Of a stretch of DNA of 64,000 nucleotides, positions 33,606-44,335 are shown in pieces (position 1 is the stretch's first letter; each line of letters opens with the position of its first letter). The stretch lies in NCBI RefSeq assembly GCF_038502225.1, contig NC_091355.1, forward strand, positions 15,781,044 through 15,845,043, in the 5' to 3' direction. The translations under genes and the position numbers were made by a program. The notes beneath the pieces are model-generated. The model searched no databases, had not been told where the DNA came from, and saw nothing but the letters and a program-made list of their open reading frames with translations. Origin of the DNA: Cherax quadricarinatus. Lineage: Eukaryota > Arthropoda > Malacostraca > Decapoda > Parastacidae.

Positions 33606-34494
33606 TTATTACTGGTAAATCTGCCAACACTTTCACACCTTTTTCAATTCCCTATTGTACCTGCGTGTCTAATAGAGATTCGTCACATACTGTACACCAA
33701 CTTTTCCTTAGACCACTGCGACTCAAATGTGTCTCAAAACTGGTCCTACTCTTATGTGTCCCTTCGCTATGTCTCTATGATAATGTGTTTCTACGACACT
33801 TTCACTATACCAGCTTCTCCTTACATAAATGGTCTTAAACTACATCGATTCTAACCCACTGTATCTCTCAACATTTATGTAGTCCACGAGTATGTCCCAT
33901 GACAGTAGGCCATTTAGTCACTTGTCTTTATTAATCTTTAAAAATAGGTCATTTACTATACCTTGACAACTGGTTATACGCCATTATGTCCCCTACATTA
34001 GGCCAGGTGCTATCCCTAGAAGACAAGTCATATACTGTCCATTCGCAGTTGGTCATTTCTCATCACTTCATAATAGGTCATGACTATCCCATCACAAAAG
34101 AACATTAACTGCCATTTCACAAAAGGGCATTTACTATCCAGTGAGAAAAAATATATCATTACGTTTACCCACAAAATGTGATTCACAACACTATCACTAC
34201 GCTGAGCTGTTCGTGTATCATCGTGTTCCCGTATACGCACTCAAATGCATAATATTTAGTATTACCTAATCCATGAACACATTAAGACCCACACTGTTAA
34301 TTCCTTAACCAATAGTGGTATTCCAGTAAGCACCACACCATTAAGTTCTACACCATTAAGTTCTACATTGTTAAGTCCTACGCCATTATTGATGCCGTTG
34401 CACCAGCAAGCCCAGCACCAATATCTTGGAGTGGTTTAGCCTTCACAACAATCTCTTCATACACTGTTTATTGTTCAGCTTCATCTTACCCTTC
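33606..34494. other. Intergenic DNA, no gene seen
   Basis: AT-rich with weak recurrence of CAAAAGGTCATTTACTATCC-like blocks (33,900-34,150) and TTAAGTTCTAC (34,340-34,385). These are probably decayed repeats. Confidence 0.45.
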
Positions 34495-34906
34495 TCTCTC
34501 CCTAGGTCATTCTGTCGGTCTATCTCCCTAGGTCATTCTGTCGGTCTCTCTCCCTAGGTCATTCTGTCGGTCTCTCTCCCTAGGTCATTCTGTCGGTCTC
34601 TCTCCCTAGGTCATTCTGTCGGTCTCTCTCCCTAGGTCATTCTGTCGGTCTCTCTCCCTAGGTCATTCTGTCTGTCTCTCTCTCTTTCCAGGTTATCATT
34701 CTGGCTGTTTTTTTCCCAGGTTATCATTCTGTATGTTTCTCTTTCCAGGTTATTAGTCTGTCTCTTTCTCAAGGTTATCATTCTGTCTGTCTCCCCGGGT
34801 GACTATTCTGTAACCCCCATGTCTCCATTCTGTCTCCCCATGTCACCATTGTGTCCCACAGGTCACAATTCTGACTCCCCAGGTCATCATTCTGTTTCCC
34901 CAGGTC
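34495..34906. repeat. 26-bp minisatellite, left segment
   Basis: Seven near-identical units of TCTCTCCCTAGGTCATTCTG plus TCGGTC (34,495-34,675) grade into decayed CCAGGTCATCATTCTG units up to the foldback insertion. Confidence 0.92.
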
Positions 34907-35628
34907 ATTATTGTCTTGATAAATTAGACACATGTGCAACTTTTGGGTATCTTTATTAAGGAGACGTTTCGCCACACAGTGGCTTCATCAGTCCATACAC
35001 AGGAGAAACTTGAAGAACAGGAGGAGAATGAGGTAATCAGTCCCTCAACTTTGAGTCGATGTGGTCAGTCCATCAATCTTGAATAGAATACGGCATATGA
35101 GCGGAGAAGCAGCTTATAAACCGTAGGCAGGAGAGGTGCAGCAGTCGTAGGTGGTGTCACATTTGTTCAATGTGGAAGTAGGTCGTGCCCAAGGGTTAGG
35201 CAAGCGAAGAATTCCCAAGTATTAAGATCCCAAGAAGTTGCAGTGTCTGACAGGATTGTAGATGAATGGTTCAATGAACCGACACGTTGTTAAATTAAAA
35301 GATACCCAAGAGTTGCACATGAGTCTAATTTAACAACGTGTCGGTTCTTTGAACCATTCATCTACAATCCTGCCAGACACTGCAACTTCTTGGGATCTTA
35401 ATACTTGGGAATTCTTCGCTTGCCTAACCCTTGGGCACGACCTACTTCCATATTGAACAAATGTGACACCACCTACGACTACTGCACCTCTCCTGCCTAC
35501 GGTTTATAAGCTGCTTCTCCGCTCATATGCCGTATTCTATTCAAGATTGATGGACTGACCACATCGACTCAAGGTTGAGGGACTGATTACCTCATTCTCC
35601 TCCTGTTCTTCAAGTTTCTCCTGTGTAT

Positions 35629-35663
35629 GGACTGATGAAGCCACTGCGTGGCGAAACGTTTCC
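35629..35663 (+). ncRNA. Hammerhead-ribozyme-like core in module A
   Basis: In order: stem I strand GGA (35,629-35,631), core CTGATGA (35,632-35,638), one unpaired A, stem II GCCAC/GTGGC with loop TGC (35,640-35,652), GAA, self-complementary ACGT (35,656-35,659), T, then stem I strand TCC (35,661-35,663). Stem I can extend by an A-T and a G·T pair. This is the plan of a minimal type I hammerhead. The unpaired A between core and stem II departs from the consensus. The inverted copy (34,960-34,994) has C at the cleavage position, giving the canonical GTC. Activity is unproven. Confidence 0.5.
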
Positions 35664-35686
35664 GTAATAAAGATACCCAAGAGTTG

Positions 35687-35942
35687 TAAAGTAAAAGGAC
35701 ACAAGTGCAACTAATGTGACATTTTATTGTGGCAACGTTTCGCTCTCCAGGAGCTTTATCAAGCCATTACAGACAATACAAGGACACAGAGGGTATATAT
35801 GAGCCTATGTATTGTCTGTATTGTCTGTAATGGCTTGATAATGCTCCTGGAGAGCGAAACGTTGCCACAATAAAATGTCACATTAGTTGCACTTGTGTCC
35901 TTTTACTTTACATATTGTCGGTAATTCTACCAACTTTATTAC
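35687..35942. mobile_element. Module B foldback nested inside the module A foldback
   Basis: 90-bp arms (35,687-35,776 and 35,821-35,910), almost perfectly complementary, surround a 44-nt loop. The right arm continues into the family's CATATTGTCGGTAATTCTAC. The insertion is flanked by a perfect 14-bp duplication of host sequence, ATACCCAAGAGTTG, at 35,673-35,686 and 35,943-35,956. It therefore arrived after the outer element. Confidence 0.85.
35832..35866 (+). ncRNA. Hammerhead-ribozyme-like core in module B
   Basis: Stem I GGC/GCC (35,832-35,834 and 35,864-35,866), core TTGATAA (35,835-35,841), one unpaired T, stem II GCTC/GAGC with loop CTGGA (35,843-35,855), GAA (35,856-35,858), ACGT, T. 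Compared with CTGATGA, positions 3 and 8 change together (C to T, G to A). These two positions pair in the hammerhead structure. A mirror copy lies in the left arm. Activity is unproven. Confidence 0.45.
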
Positions 35943-36010
35943 ATACCCAAGAGTTGCACATGTGTCTAATTTATCAACGTGTCGGTTCTGTGAACCATTC
36001 ATCTACAATC

Positions 36011-36125
36011 ATTACTGTCTTCTCAAGTCACCATTCTGTCTTCTCCCAGGTCACCATTCTGTATCCCCAGGTTACCATTCTGTCTCCACAGGTCACCATT
36101 TTGTCCACCCAAGTCATCTCAGTGA
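36011..36125. repeat. 26-bp minisatellite, right segment
   Basis: Decayed CAGGTCACCATTCTGTCT units continue the array of 34,495-34,906 on the other side of the foldback. Confidence 0.82.
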
Positions 36126-36338
36126 AAATGAAACGCGAACATTATCAGGATCTTGTGTCACTACATGAGGGAAATGAAGCTCTTTCTTCCCTCACTGAGG
36201 TGTCTCGATGTCAATGAAAGACTTTTATCCAATTAACTGGAGCTCCTCTCTCCTAGGTTTTGTATGTTCCCTATAGATTTTCCCAATGAATTTAATCAAT
36301 AATAACAGCTCTAATGAAATTTCCCCTTGAACCTATTG

Positions 36339-36339
<1 letters not shown>
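36126..36339. other. Intergenic DNA, no gene seen
   Basis: About 200 bp of apparently unique sequence between the minisatellite and the (TA)n tract. Confidence 0.4.
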
Positions 36340-36429
<90 letters not shown>

Positions 36430-36459
36430 GTCCCACAATTTACACCAGAGGTGGACCCC

Positions 36460-36547
<88 letters not shown>
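36340..36547. repeat. Two (TA)n tracts around a 35-bp insert
   Basis: (TA)n at 36,340-36,427 and 36,463-36,547. The insert begins GGGTCCCACAATTTACACC and ends GGTGGACCCC, so its ends are partly complementary. Confidence 0.93.
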
Positions 36548-36551
<4 letters not shown>

Positions 36552-36595
36552 ATAAGATCACAGTAAACAGGTGATTTCAAAATATGTTGGTTCTC

Positions 36596-37061
36596 CCTTA
36601 CCATGAAAGCTTGGTTGATATGCCTTCTCTTAAGACTTTTAATGTCAAAGTTGTATTTAAAAATCTTGATACAGTAAAAAAAACTTTTGATAAAGAATTC
36701 CCCCCAAAATGCTGACGGATGTGTCTATAAGATTCCTTGTAAAATTTGCGATAAAGTTTATTACGGTCAAACTGGTAAAAATCTCGAACTAAGATTATAA
36801 CACCATAAATATAGCATTAGAACTGGACAAGATTCCAATGCTCTATTTATTCATGTGAGAGATTTTAACCATCCAATTGATTTTCAAAAAGTTGAGAAAG
36901 TTGTATCAAGCAAGTCCATGATTGACAGGAATATATTTGAATCTCGTTTCATAAAAAGCAGTTTTGACATTAATATGAATATTTCCTTCGGTTTATATAA
37001 ATTAGATCCATTTATAATTAATAGAATTTGGGAAGAATTTAATAATACATTGGACAAATAA
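36596..37061 (+). pseudogene. PLE GIY-YIG endonuclease with RT C-terminal remnant
   Basis: In PLEs a C-terminal GIY-YIG nuclease cuts the target for integration by the linked RT. The upstream piece LKTFNVKVVFKNLDTVKKTF is the end of the RT-linker region, then a frameshift occurs near 36,705. The nuclease shows CVYKIPCKICDKVYYGQTGK (GIY-YIG core with a CxxC pair). Next come LELRL with the conserved Arg, an in-frame TAA, HHKYSIRTGQ, ALFIHVRDFNHPIDF and a Glu in IFESRFIK. The protein ends with LDPFIINRIWEEF. One frameshift and one stop make it inactive. The open frame alone starts at 36,855. Confidence 0.82.
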
Positions 37062-37258
37062 ATTTTAAAATTCTTAATTCTTGGGTAGAATAGTTTGTTC
37101 GTGGGTTGTGTGAAGGACTGTCTAGCTGGGTCAGCAGACCTGCTGCAGTGTTCCCTTTCTTATGAGTCGCGCGTCAGGTGTTGCTATGTTATGGAATGTG
37201 ATAATGAGGTGTGGGCTAGACCCTTTATATGCCTTCCTTTGATGCATTACTTTAATTG

Positions 37259-37296
37259 TTCCTTGATAATGTGAGTTGTCACGAAAGCCCTTGGAA
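37259..37296 (+). ncRNA. Hammerhead-like core in the PLE 3' region
   Basis: Stem I TTCC/GGAA (37,259-37,262 and 37,293-37,296), core TTGATAA (37,263-37,269), one unpaired T, stem II GTGA/TCAC with loop GTTG (37,271-37,282), GAA (37,283-37,285), then AGC-CCT and T. In the related copy at 2,027-2,040 the AGC-CCT reads AGC-GCT, which is fully self-complementary. The layout is the same as in modules A and B with unrelated stem sequences. Confidence 0.45.
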
Positions 37297-37365
37297 TTTC
37301 TCTAGTCTTTCACAGTGGTTGTTTTGCATATTCTGAAATCTCCTGTTTCCTGTGATCTTATTTCA

Positions 37366-37791
<426 letters not shown>

Positions 37792-38424
37792 CTACTTATT
37801 GCTTAGAATAAACCGAAGTTGCAGTTTGTTTTTGTTTCTGCAGGCAGCATATAGTTCTTGCATGACTCTGATTGCACGTTCAGCACACTGATTACTTCTT
37901 GGTACATTGAGTGCGGACGGCTCCTGCTTCCAGTGAATTTTCAATGAGTTAAGTGTTTTTTTTTTGTAAAGTTTCAAAATTTCTGACAAACGTTTGAAGT
38001 CATTTTCATCGTACATCTGATTAGTAAACCAATAATCTACCCCGGTGTATGAAATGAATCTGCATATCTTCTCCAAAGTCTTCTGTCTTGTAGGTATAAA
38101 AAATAATACAAAAATACCTAGAATGGCTCTTGAATTCCACCTCACATTGCTGATGTTTGGAATTTTCTGGAAATTAATCAAAGGGAAGGGCCCTTTTCCT
38201 TCAGAGAATCTAAACATTCGTGTTAGATGGTACATAAACTTCATATCATCTCTCCATCCTAATTTATGGAGGATCTCTTCTGTTCCATTAACAAACTGTG
38301 CCCTTAATTCCTCATAATTCTTCACATGTTGATGTTTTATGTCTAATAAAGTAAACCTCAAAACGGGCGGGGATTGAACAAATGACAAGTGAGTCTTAAA
38401 ACTCAAAGACAGTGCGTAAGCCAC
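37792..38424 (-). pseudogene. Unrecognised protein, 210 codons, N-terminus from a SINE
   Basis: I do not recognise this protein. The frame is uninterrupted for 210 codons with balanced composition and no repeats, unlike most frames in the window. It is Arg/Lys- and aromatic-rich and contains VRWNSRAILGIFV, GVDYWFTNQMYDENDF and near its end NVPRSNQCAERAIRVMQELY, followed by a basic C-terminus. The first 20 or so residues are encoded by a SINE head (38,364-38,440), so the annotated ATG is not an ancestral start. The true protein probably continues upstream of what is preserved. A transposon-encoded protein or a decayed host gene are both possible. The orderly end favours a C-terminal fragment. 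Confidence 0.5.
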
Positions 38425-38440
38425 ACGGCCAGCTGGTTAC
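38364..38440 (-). mobile_element. tRNA-derived SINE head
   Basis: The minus strand begins AACCAGCTGGCCGTGTGGCT, with an A-box-like TGGCCGTGTGG. It contains TTGTTCAATCCCCGCCC, a B-box-like sequence, about 50 bp downstream. It matches the head of the SINE at 50,981. Confidence 0.7.
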
Positions 38441-38489
38441 GATAAGATTTTTACAATCCATGGGCTCAATATTCGACTGTTCCGTGGTT

Positions 38490-38535
38490 TGTTAGCAATC
38501 GTATTATTACGATTTCGTGAGTCTTGTAAAATGGT
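38490..38535 (+). mobile_element. SINE 3' tail fragment
   Basis: ATTACGATTTCGTGAGTC matches the tail of the SINE at 51,081-51,100. It lies in opposite orientation to the adjacent head. Confidence 0.65.
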
Positions 38536-39115
38536 GGCTATTCTCAGGGCGTCGTTGGAAAAATCCTCTGAGAGAGAAGCGTTTTGTCAAGGGCATCTTA
38601 TTCATAATCTCAGAGCATTGTTCGTTTAATAACCTGAGTGAGAAGTTTCTTTTCCAAGAATTCTCATTTAACCTTACAGGATGCTAAAACAATCGCGATA
38701 CAAACAAGAAGAGCTTTGTGAAGTGCAGTAATTAACCGAAGATGCAAAATTAAGGAATGAAACTCCGAGGTAGGAGATGCACGATCCATGTGGGTAAGTG
38801 ATCTTTTACTCATTGGGCTGTGTTGACACCTTTGGGTTACAAGTGAAGAACCTAGGTTTGATAATGACAGCGTGGTGACTTTGGGTAAGCCTCCTTACAC
38901 CTGCTGTTGTCGTTTCCGCTGATCACTAAAGAGGCAGCTGTATGTTATGGGTCACTTCTTGAAGCAGCGCAGTGTACCTAAGCAATGAGACGAACTAAGG
39001 TACATAAAATGGCAACTCTTAGCCTGTAAATACAGTTTATAAAAATGCTTAATTAGAATAAATTATAATGCTCATAGCAAATACTTTACAAATATTGGAT
39101 TAATTTAATTTTAGT
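38536..39115. other. Intergenic DNA, no gene seen
   Basis: Apparently unique sequence with no recognised feature. Confidence 0.4.
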
Positions 39116-39119
39116 ATAA

Positions 39120-39535
39120 GGGGATACCAATAAACAAGAAGACTCTTCGCAGGCCGTGACTGTAGAGCGTGTGGGCACAACCAGTATGTTGATATCATGT
39201 CTTCCCTTGTCCTTTTGTCGTCCAGGGTCGTTAGATGCAATTTCTTTAGCCTATCCTCTCTTTGCAGCTCAAATTTCTTAGCTCTGGAACTAGCTTCGTT
39301 AGCATACTTCTTCACTTTCTCTAGCTCCTTACCATGCTTCCTCAGGTGCGGGTTCTATACTTGTGCTGCGTACTCCAAGACGTGCCTAACAGATTATGTT
39401 GTATAAAGCACCTGGAATGATTTTATTGAGATTCCTGAAGGCCACTGTCAGATTTGCCGCGCACACCATTGGCTGCAGAGGTTATTCTACTGATGTGTGT
39501 GCTGGTGCTCATGAGTGAGGCCCCAGAAGTCCTGA
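39120..39535 (-). mobile_element. CR1-like RT 3' fragment, copy 5
   Basis: Colinear with 2,690-3,050 of copy 1. Shared blocks include TCATGTCTTCCCTTGTCC, CTTTCTCTAGCTCCTTACC and GTGCTGCGTACTCCAAGA. The minus strand encodes the thumb and C-terminal region with several breaks. Confidence 0.75.
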
Positions 39536-41110
39536 GGGTGTTGGTCGGTTATTAATCCCAAAAATTATTGTGGTTTTTGAAGGAGAGTGAGCAGAAGACT
39601 GAATACTAATAGTGATACGTTTTTCATAAATATACCTGGAGATAGCTTACAAGTGTTATGTTTTTATATTTGTCTGTTTCCTGGGATAATACTGTTGGAG
39701 AAGAGATGTTACGTTAAGTGCAACACTTCAATAATGATGATAATAATTTAAGTGTGCAGGATTTCTCTGATAAAAAAATATTTTTTTAATGTATTATTTA
39801 AATTATCCGATTGAATTTAAATCAATTAATTTAATAATTTATTAATAGTTCTCCTTATTACTTAATTTAATGGGGAATATTCACGTTGTATATAATTATT
39901 AATATATTCATGACAAAATATGTAAATATATATTTATAATAGGAGTATTAGCCTTCATTTATGATATATTATTAATTATCCATTTCCATTCTCGATATAT
40001 TTAATTAAGACGGCTAATAATATTTATTATTCCCTACCATATTTTCTTCCGACAAGTAGTTACGTGTTTTAAGTTGTGTGATTCCTATTTATTCATATTT
40101 ATGTTCATCTATCTGTAGCTGTAGGAGCAGTTACAGTCGTAGCGTCAAGTCTTCATTCATCAGAATATTATTTAAAACTTCAAATACCTGTACAATTTAT
40201 GATTTTAATTTATTCAGATGTAAATGGTGTTTCAAAGAAACGTTTTATAGTGATCTTGAGACTCCAATTGCGGTTCCTAGTCTTCCTCCGGAAAGTATTT
40301 TTTTTTTTTCAAATCTTATTACATTTCATGTGATTTACATGTTTCTCTTTTCCTTCTTTTAAACATCGTATAACCTTATGGCAACGACAAGTGTGAGAGG
40401 TTTCTCCTGATAATCAAAGCAGGAGCTTTGATTAAACATTTCACTCTGTGGTTGGCAGTGCGGTAAACTGAAGCTTATTGATTACGCTTATTGTTTGAGA
40501 AGCATTGTTTGGCTACATGGAAGCGAGGAACAATACAGTGAAAGGTAAAGTGAATCGTCAGTGTTGTCGTGGGATTATTCACAAATTTTCATGAACTGAA
40601 AAGCGAAAATGCAGGTGTAGAGGAATTAACAAACCTCCTCACACTATTGCTCTTTTCACATCTAGCAGTAAATAGGTGTAGAGGAATTAACAAACCTCCT
40701 CACACTATTGCTCCTTTTATATTTAGCAGTAAATAGGTACCTGTGTGTTAGTCGACCTTCGTGAATGAATGACGATTTTGAAAATCATAAATAAAAACTA
40801 ATCTACAAATTTAATCTAAACTGCATTAAATTTTAGATAAATTTATATTTAAAACGTGAATATTTTCATAGCTCACAATTTTAGTACCAAAATAGTAACC
40901 TTAAATATATTTGCCCCAGAAAATACTCTGTAATATAATATTTAATGCTGGCTATTGCAACCGGAAATGGAACCAGCTCAGCACATTTGTGTAATAATTA
41001 CCCTAAAGGTACACAATGTATCATACCTTAATGGCGTAGTTGGTCTACAAATCCTCGGGTATGGCAACTTTAACAGACATTTTAATTTTATTATATATTA
41101 AATGTAGCAA
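39536..41110. other. AT-rich intergenic DNA with a 60-bp tandem duplication
   Basis: Strongly AT-rich (39,770-40,020 especially). At 40,615-40,735 a 60-bp block containing GTGTAGAGGAATTAACAAAC is duplicated. Its end, AGCAGTAAATAGGTACCTG, resembles a common dispersed repeat. No gene is seen. Confidence 0.5.
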
Positions 41111-41131
41111 TTCTCATTCTCTCTCTCTCTC

Positions 41132-41133
41132 TT

Positions 41134-41203
<70 letters not shown>
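41132..41203. repeat. (TA)n microsatellite
   Basis: About 35 TA units, preceded by a short (CT)n run, at the 3' end of CR1-like copy 6. Confidence 0.96.
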
Positions 41204-41205
<2 letters not shown>

Positions 41206-41217
41206 AAAACAAGTACT

Positions 41218-42350
41218 GTATTTTATTGCAGGGGTCGAGTCTTAGCGCCTGTCTCCGTCTCCTTGCTGGCCATTATTGGTTTCGCTCTCTTCTAGCTGCG
41301 TTAGCCTTGTCATACCTATTCTTAAAGCTATAAATGGATTCTGTCTGTTCCACACAGCTGTCTAGGTCGTTCCACTTCCTGGTCACTCTAAGGCTGAAGA
41401 AGTATTTCGTAGCATCCCTGTGACTAATTTGTGCTTTGAACTTCGAGCTGTGACCTCGTATACTTCTGACTCGTCTCTCAGATTCTCCCTGTCCACTTTG
41501 TCAATTCCTCTTAGTATTTTGTACGTCGTAATCATGTCAACTTTAGTCGTCACGGTCAGCTCCTCTAGCCTCTCCCCTTCAGCTCTAGAACAGTTTTCGT
41601 TGTAAACCTTTGTAATTTCTACTTTTTCTTGATATACTTAATCAGGTGTGGGTTCATTACTGGTGCTTCGTACTCCAACATCGGCCAGACAAATGTGCTG
41701 CATAGCAAGCGCATGTCTGCATGACGTGCGCTTGCTGCGGGAATTAGACTGATGTGCTTCTGGCCATATGCTCGATATGTTCATCCCAAAGTTCTCTCTA
41801 GTCTGTATTCCCTTTGCGGTCTTCTTTTCCCATCCGCAATGGTCATAACTTTGCCCTTGCTAGAGTTAAACTCTAGCTGCACTTGTCAGACCAGACCTGC
41901 AGCCTGGCCAGGTCCATTTGTAATCTTACCAAGTCCTCAATTACTTATATTCTTATTAATTTTACATAATCTGCGAAAAGAAATATCGCGAAGCTATTCC
42001 TTCCGTCATGTTATTCCTTGTGATACTCCATTCGTCACACTTGCTCAATCTGACACCTCTTACTAAACTCTCATTCTTAGTTTCCTCGTATTAAATATTC
42101 CTTAATATATAGTAGTGCCTTCCCAGTTGATTCACCTGCTTCTCTAAATCTGATCCCATTCCCTTCTGCGGAATTGTCAAAATCCTTCTTATAGTCCCCC
42201 AAAAATGCAATCTGGACATCTCTCTCCTGCTTCACTTTTCTTACATTGTCACACTGAAAGTAGGTTTATTAGACAGGATTTTCCAGCTCTGAAGCCTTGC
42301 TGGTTGTTTACAAACACCGCTCCTCTCTGGTACTCCACTACTCTTTGTCT
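41218..42350 (-). mobile_element. CR1-like retrotransposon, copy 6, RT and tail
   Basis: The tail TGCAGGGGTCGAGTCTTAGC at the left is followed by 1.1 kb colinear with copy 1's RT (for example TCCACTTCCTGGTCACTC, GTACGTCGTAATCATGTC, GATTTTCCAGCTCTGAAGCC). Many frameshifts and stops are present. It is 5' truncated at (TG)n. Confidence 0.82.
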
Positions 42351-42355
42351 GTGCG

Positions 42356-42357
42356 AA

Positions 42358-42390
<33 letters not shown>

Positions 42391-42395
42391 GTGTG

Positions 42396-42455
<60 letters not shown>

Positions 42456-42474
42456 TGTGTGTGTGTGTGTGTGA
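42356..42474. repeat. (TG)n with CG-rich interruptions
   Basis: (TG)n with interspersed GC steps and a GTGCGTGCGTGCGTGCG block, at the 5' end of copy 6. Confidence 0.96.
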
Positions 42475-42589
42475 AGCACATAAGTGAAAGGCAAGATGAT
42501 CGGTACCCATGGAAGACCAGAATAAAAAATCTCTACTCAGAAACTGTACAACTCACTGGGTGTGTGAAGGTGCTTGTTTATCTTCATCA

Positions 42590-42690
42590 GACATCATCGT
42601 TATCATCATAGTTTTCATCATGTTCACTATCATCAATCACCATGATCATCATCATCATCCTCATCATCATCATCACCATTATCATCGGCT
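42590..42690. repeat. (ATC)n trinucleotide tract
   Basis: Imperfect CAT/ATC repeats over 100 bp. Confidence 0.88.
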
Positions 42691-42699
42691 CACGACAAT

Positions 42700-43575
42700 A
42701 ACACATTTCTCTAGTTCATTATTACGAGTCTCGACCTTTCATCAAGAGAGCAATTAACTTTGTCAATATCAAGCATCCATCTCGGGAAATGAATTCCCAA
42801 GATTACACAGAAGCAAAAGAATCAGCAACAAAAGCAGCGGAATCATGCAACCTGCCCAGCTGACAGCTAAATACATGGTTCTACGATGACCAGGCATGCA
42901 AGACCTGACCCTGGCTCCACCTGGCTAGCCTTAATGCAAGTGAGGAGGACCTTGCCCTGGCTACTCCTAGATAGCCTATCGCTAGTGAACCTCTGATCTT
43001 GGCTCCTCCTAGCTAACTTAATTAATGTTAATCATGAGGACCCGACCTTAGGACCGCCATTGCGTTTAGTGGTGATAGATATTAGTTAATTATTCCCAAA
43101 TGAAATATGCCTATAACTTTCTTAAGAAATGGTAGATGAACTTTCCAGAGGACAATATCACAGGTACTGTGAATTAGTGGATGACAAATGAGTGTCGAGT
43201 TTGCTTCTGTGTGACCAACGCAGCAAGTGAATAAGTTTGCCACTACTGGTCTCCTTTCCTTCGAAAATCCAACCTTGTGGGACGTTACTGAGCCGAAGTG
43301 CTGCTTCCACACACACGGAAATGAAGCGAAAACTTCTAAGTTGGGTCAGCTCTCATGAAATTACCTCTAAATATTCCTTAGTTCATCCAAATTGTTCCAG
43401 AAATGCATACTACAAACATAACATTTATTTGGTTCACTGTTTATTCTCTTTCACAATTTTCAAATTACTTTTTTTAGGTAATTTGCATCTGGGTCCATAA
43501 CGAAAGTTTCTCTAAAAGTATTTATTTATATAAACACAGAAATTTAACAACTCTTTTTCGTTGAGTCTATCGACA
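42700..43575. other. Intergenic DNA, no gene seen
   Basis: A weak, decayed repeat of about 50 bp (GGCTCCTCCTAGCTAAC-like) lies at 42,900-43,030. The rest is apparently unique, with no coding homology recognised. Confidence 0.45.
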
Positions 43576-43580
43576 TACTG

Positions 43581-43947
43581 GATAGTGGTGTTGCCACTGG
43601 CTTGGCTTACTGTTGTTGCTCTTGTGGCTTAGCCTTGACATGATAGTGGTGTTGCCACTGGCTTGGCTTACTGTTGTTGCTCTTGTGGCTTAGCCTTGAC
43701 ATGATAGTGGTGTTGCCACTGGCTTGGCTTACTGTTGTTGCTCTTGTGGCTTAGCCTTGACATGATAGTGGTGTTGCCACTGGCTTGGCTTACTGTTGTT
43801 GCTCTTGTGGCTTAGCCTTGACATGATAGTGGTGTTGCCACTGGCTTGGCTTACTGTTGTTGCTCTTGTGGCTTAGCCTTGACATGACAGTGGTGTTGCC
43901 ACTGGCTTGGCTTACTGTTGTTGCTCTTGTGGCTTAGCCTTGACATG
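43581..43947. repeat. 61-bp minisatellite, 6 copies
   Basis: Near-identical units begin GATAGTGGTGTTGCCACTGG and end GTGGCTTAGCCTTGACAT. Only one substitution is seen (GACAGTGG in the last unit), so the expansion is recent. Confidence 0.97.
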
Positions 43948-44039
43948 AAGGGTTGCATGCAGCGAGACGCAGAGACTTCTTCGGTAAATTAAAATCCTTC
44001 AATCCGTCTTCAAACGGATCACACTGACGTCTAGTTACG

Positions 44040-44335
44040 TTGCAACAGTAACGTCTTGATCACCGTGGTCACAGTGATGTCTTGATCACCCTGGTGGCAG
44101 TGATGTCCTGATCACCCTGGTAGCAGTGATGCCTTGATCACCGTGGTCACAGTGATGTTTTGATCACCCTGGTGGCGGTGATGTCTTGATCACCCTGGTG
44201 ACAAAGATGCCCTGATCACCCTGGTGGTAGTGATGCCTTAATCACCCTGGTGTCAGGGATGTCTTCATCACCCTGGTGGCAGTGATGTCTTCATCACCCT
44301 GGTGGCAGTGATGTCTTGATCACTATGGTAATAGT
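44040..44335. repeat. 26-bp minisatellite, diverged subfamily
   Basis: About 11 units of GTCTTGATCACCCTGGTGGC plus AGTGAT, 70-90% alike. It joins the next array in phase. Confidence 0.92.

Larger units (their letters stand above)
34918..36010. mobile_element. Large foldback element (module A head-to-head), with nested insertion
   Basis: Arms of about 370 bp (about 34,925-35,296 and 35,327-35,695) pair around a 30-nt loop. The innermost 16 bp (35,281-35,296 with 35,327-35,342) are perfect. Both arms contain the CTGATGA-hairpin-GAAAC core (34,960-34,994 minus; 35,629-35,663 plus). The element sits inside the 26-bp minisatellite. An imperfect 11-bp flanking duplication is present: ATTATTGTCTT at 34,907-34,917 and ATTACTGTCTT at 36,011-36,021. 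No ORF is present, so it is non-autonomous. Its relation to Penelope-like elements is inferred from the shared core. Confidence 0.82.
36548..37365 (+). mobile_element. Penelope-like element (PLE), 3' part with inverted ends
   Basis: GIY-YIG endonuclease coding sequence is followed by about 300 bp of 3' untranslated DNA. The left end (36,549-36,585, AAGATCACAGTAAACAGG) is an inverted copy of the right end (about 37,328-37,362, CCTGTTTCCTGTGATCTTAT). The element therefore has terminal inverted pieces, as PLEs often do. (TA)n tracts lie directly outside both ends. Almost all of the RT is missing, so the copy is 5' truncated. Confidence 0.78.
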
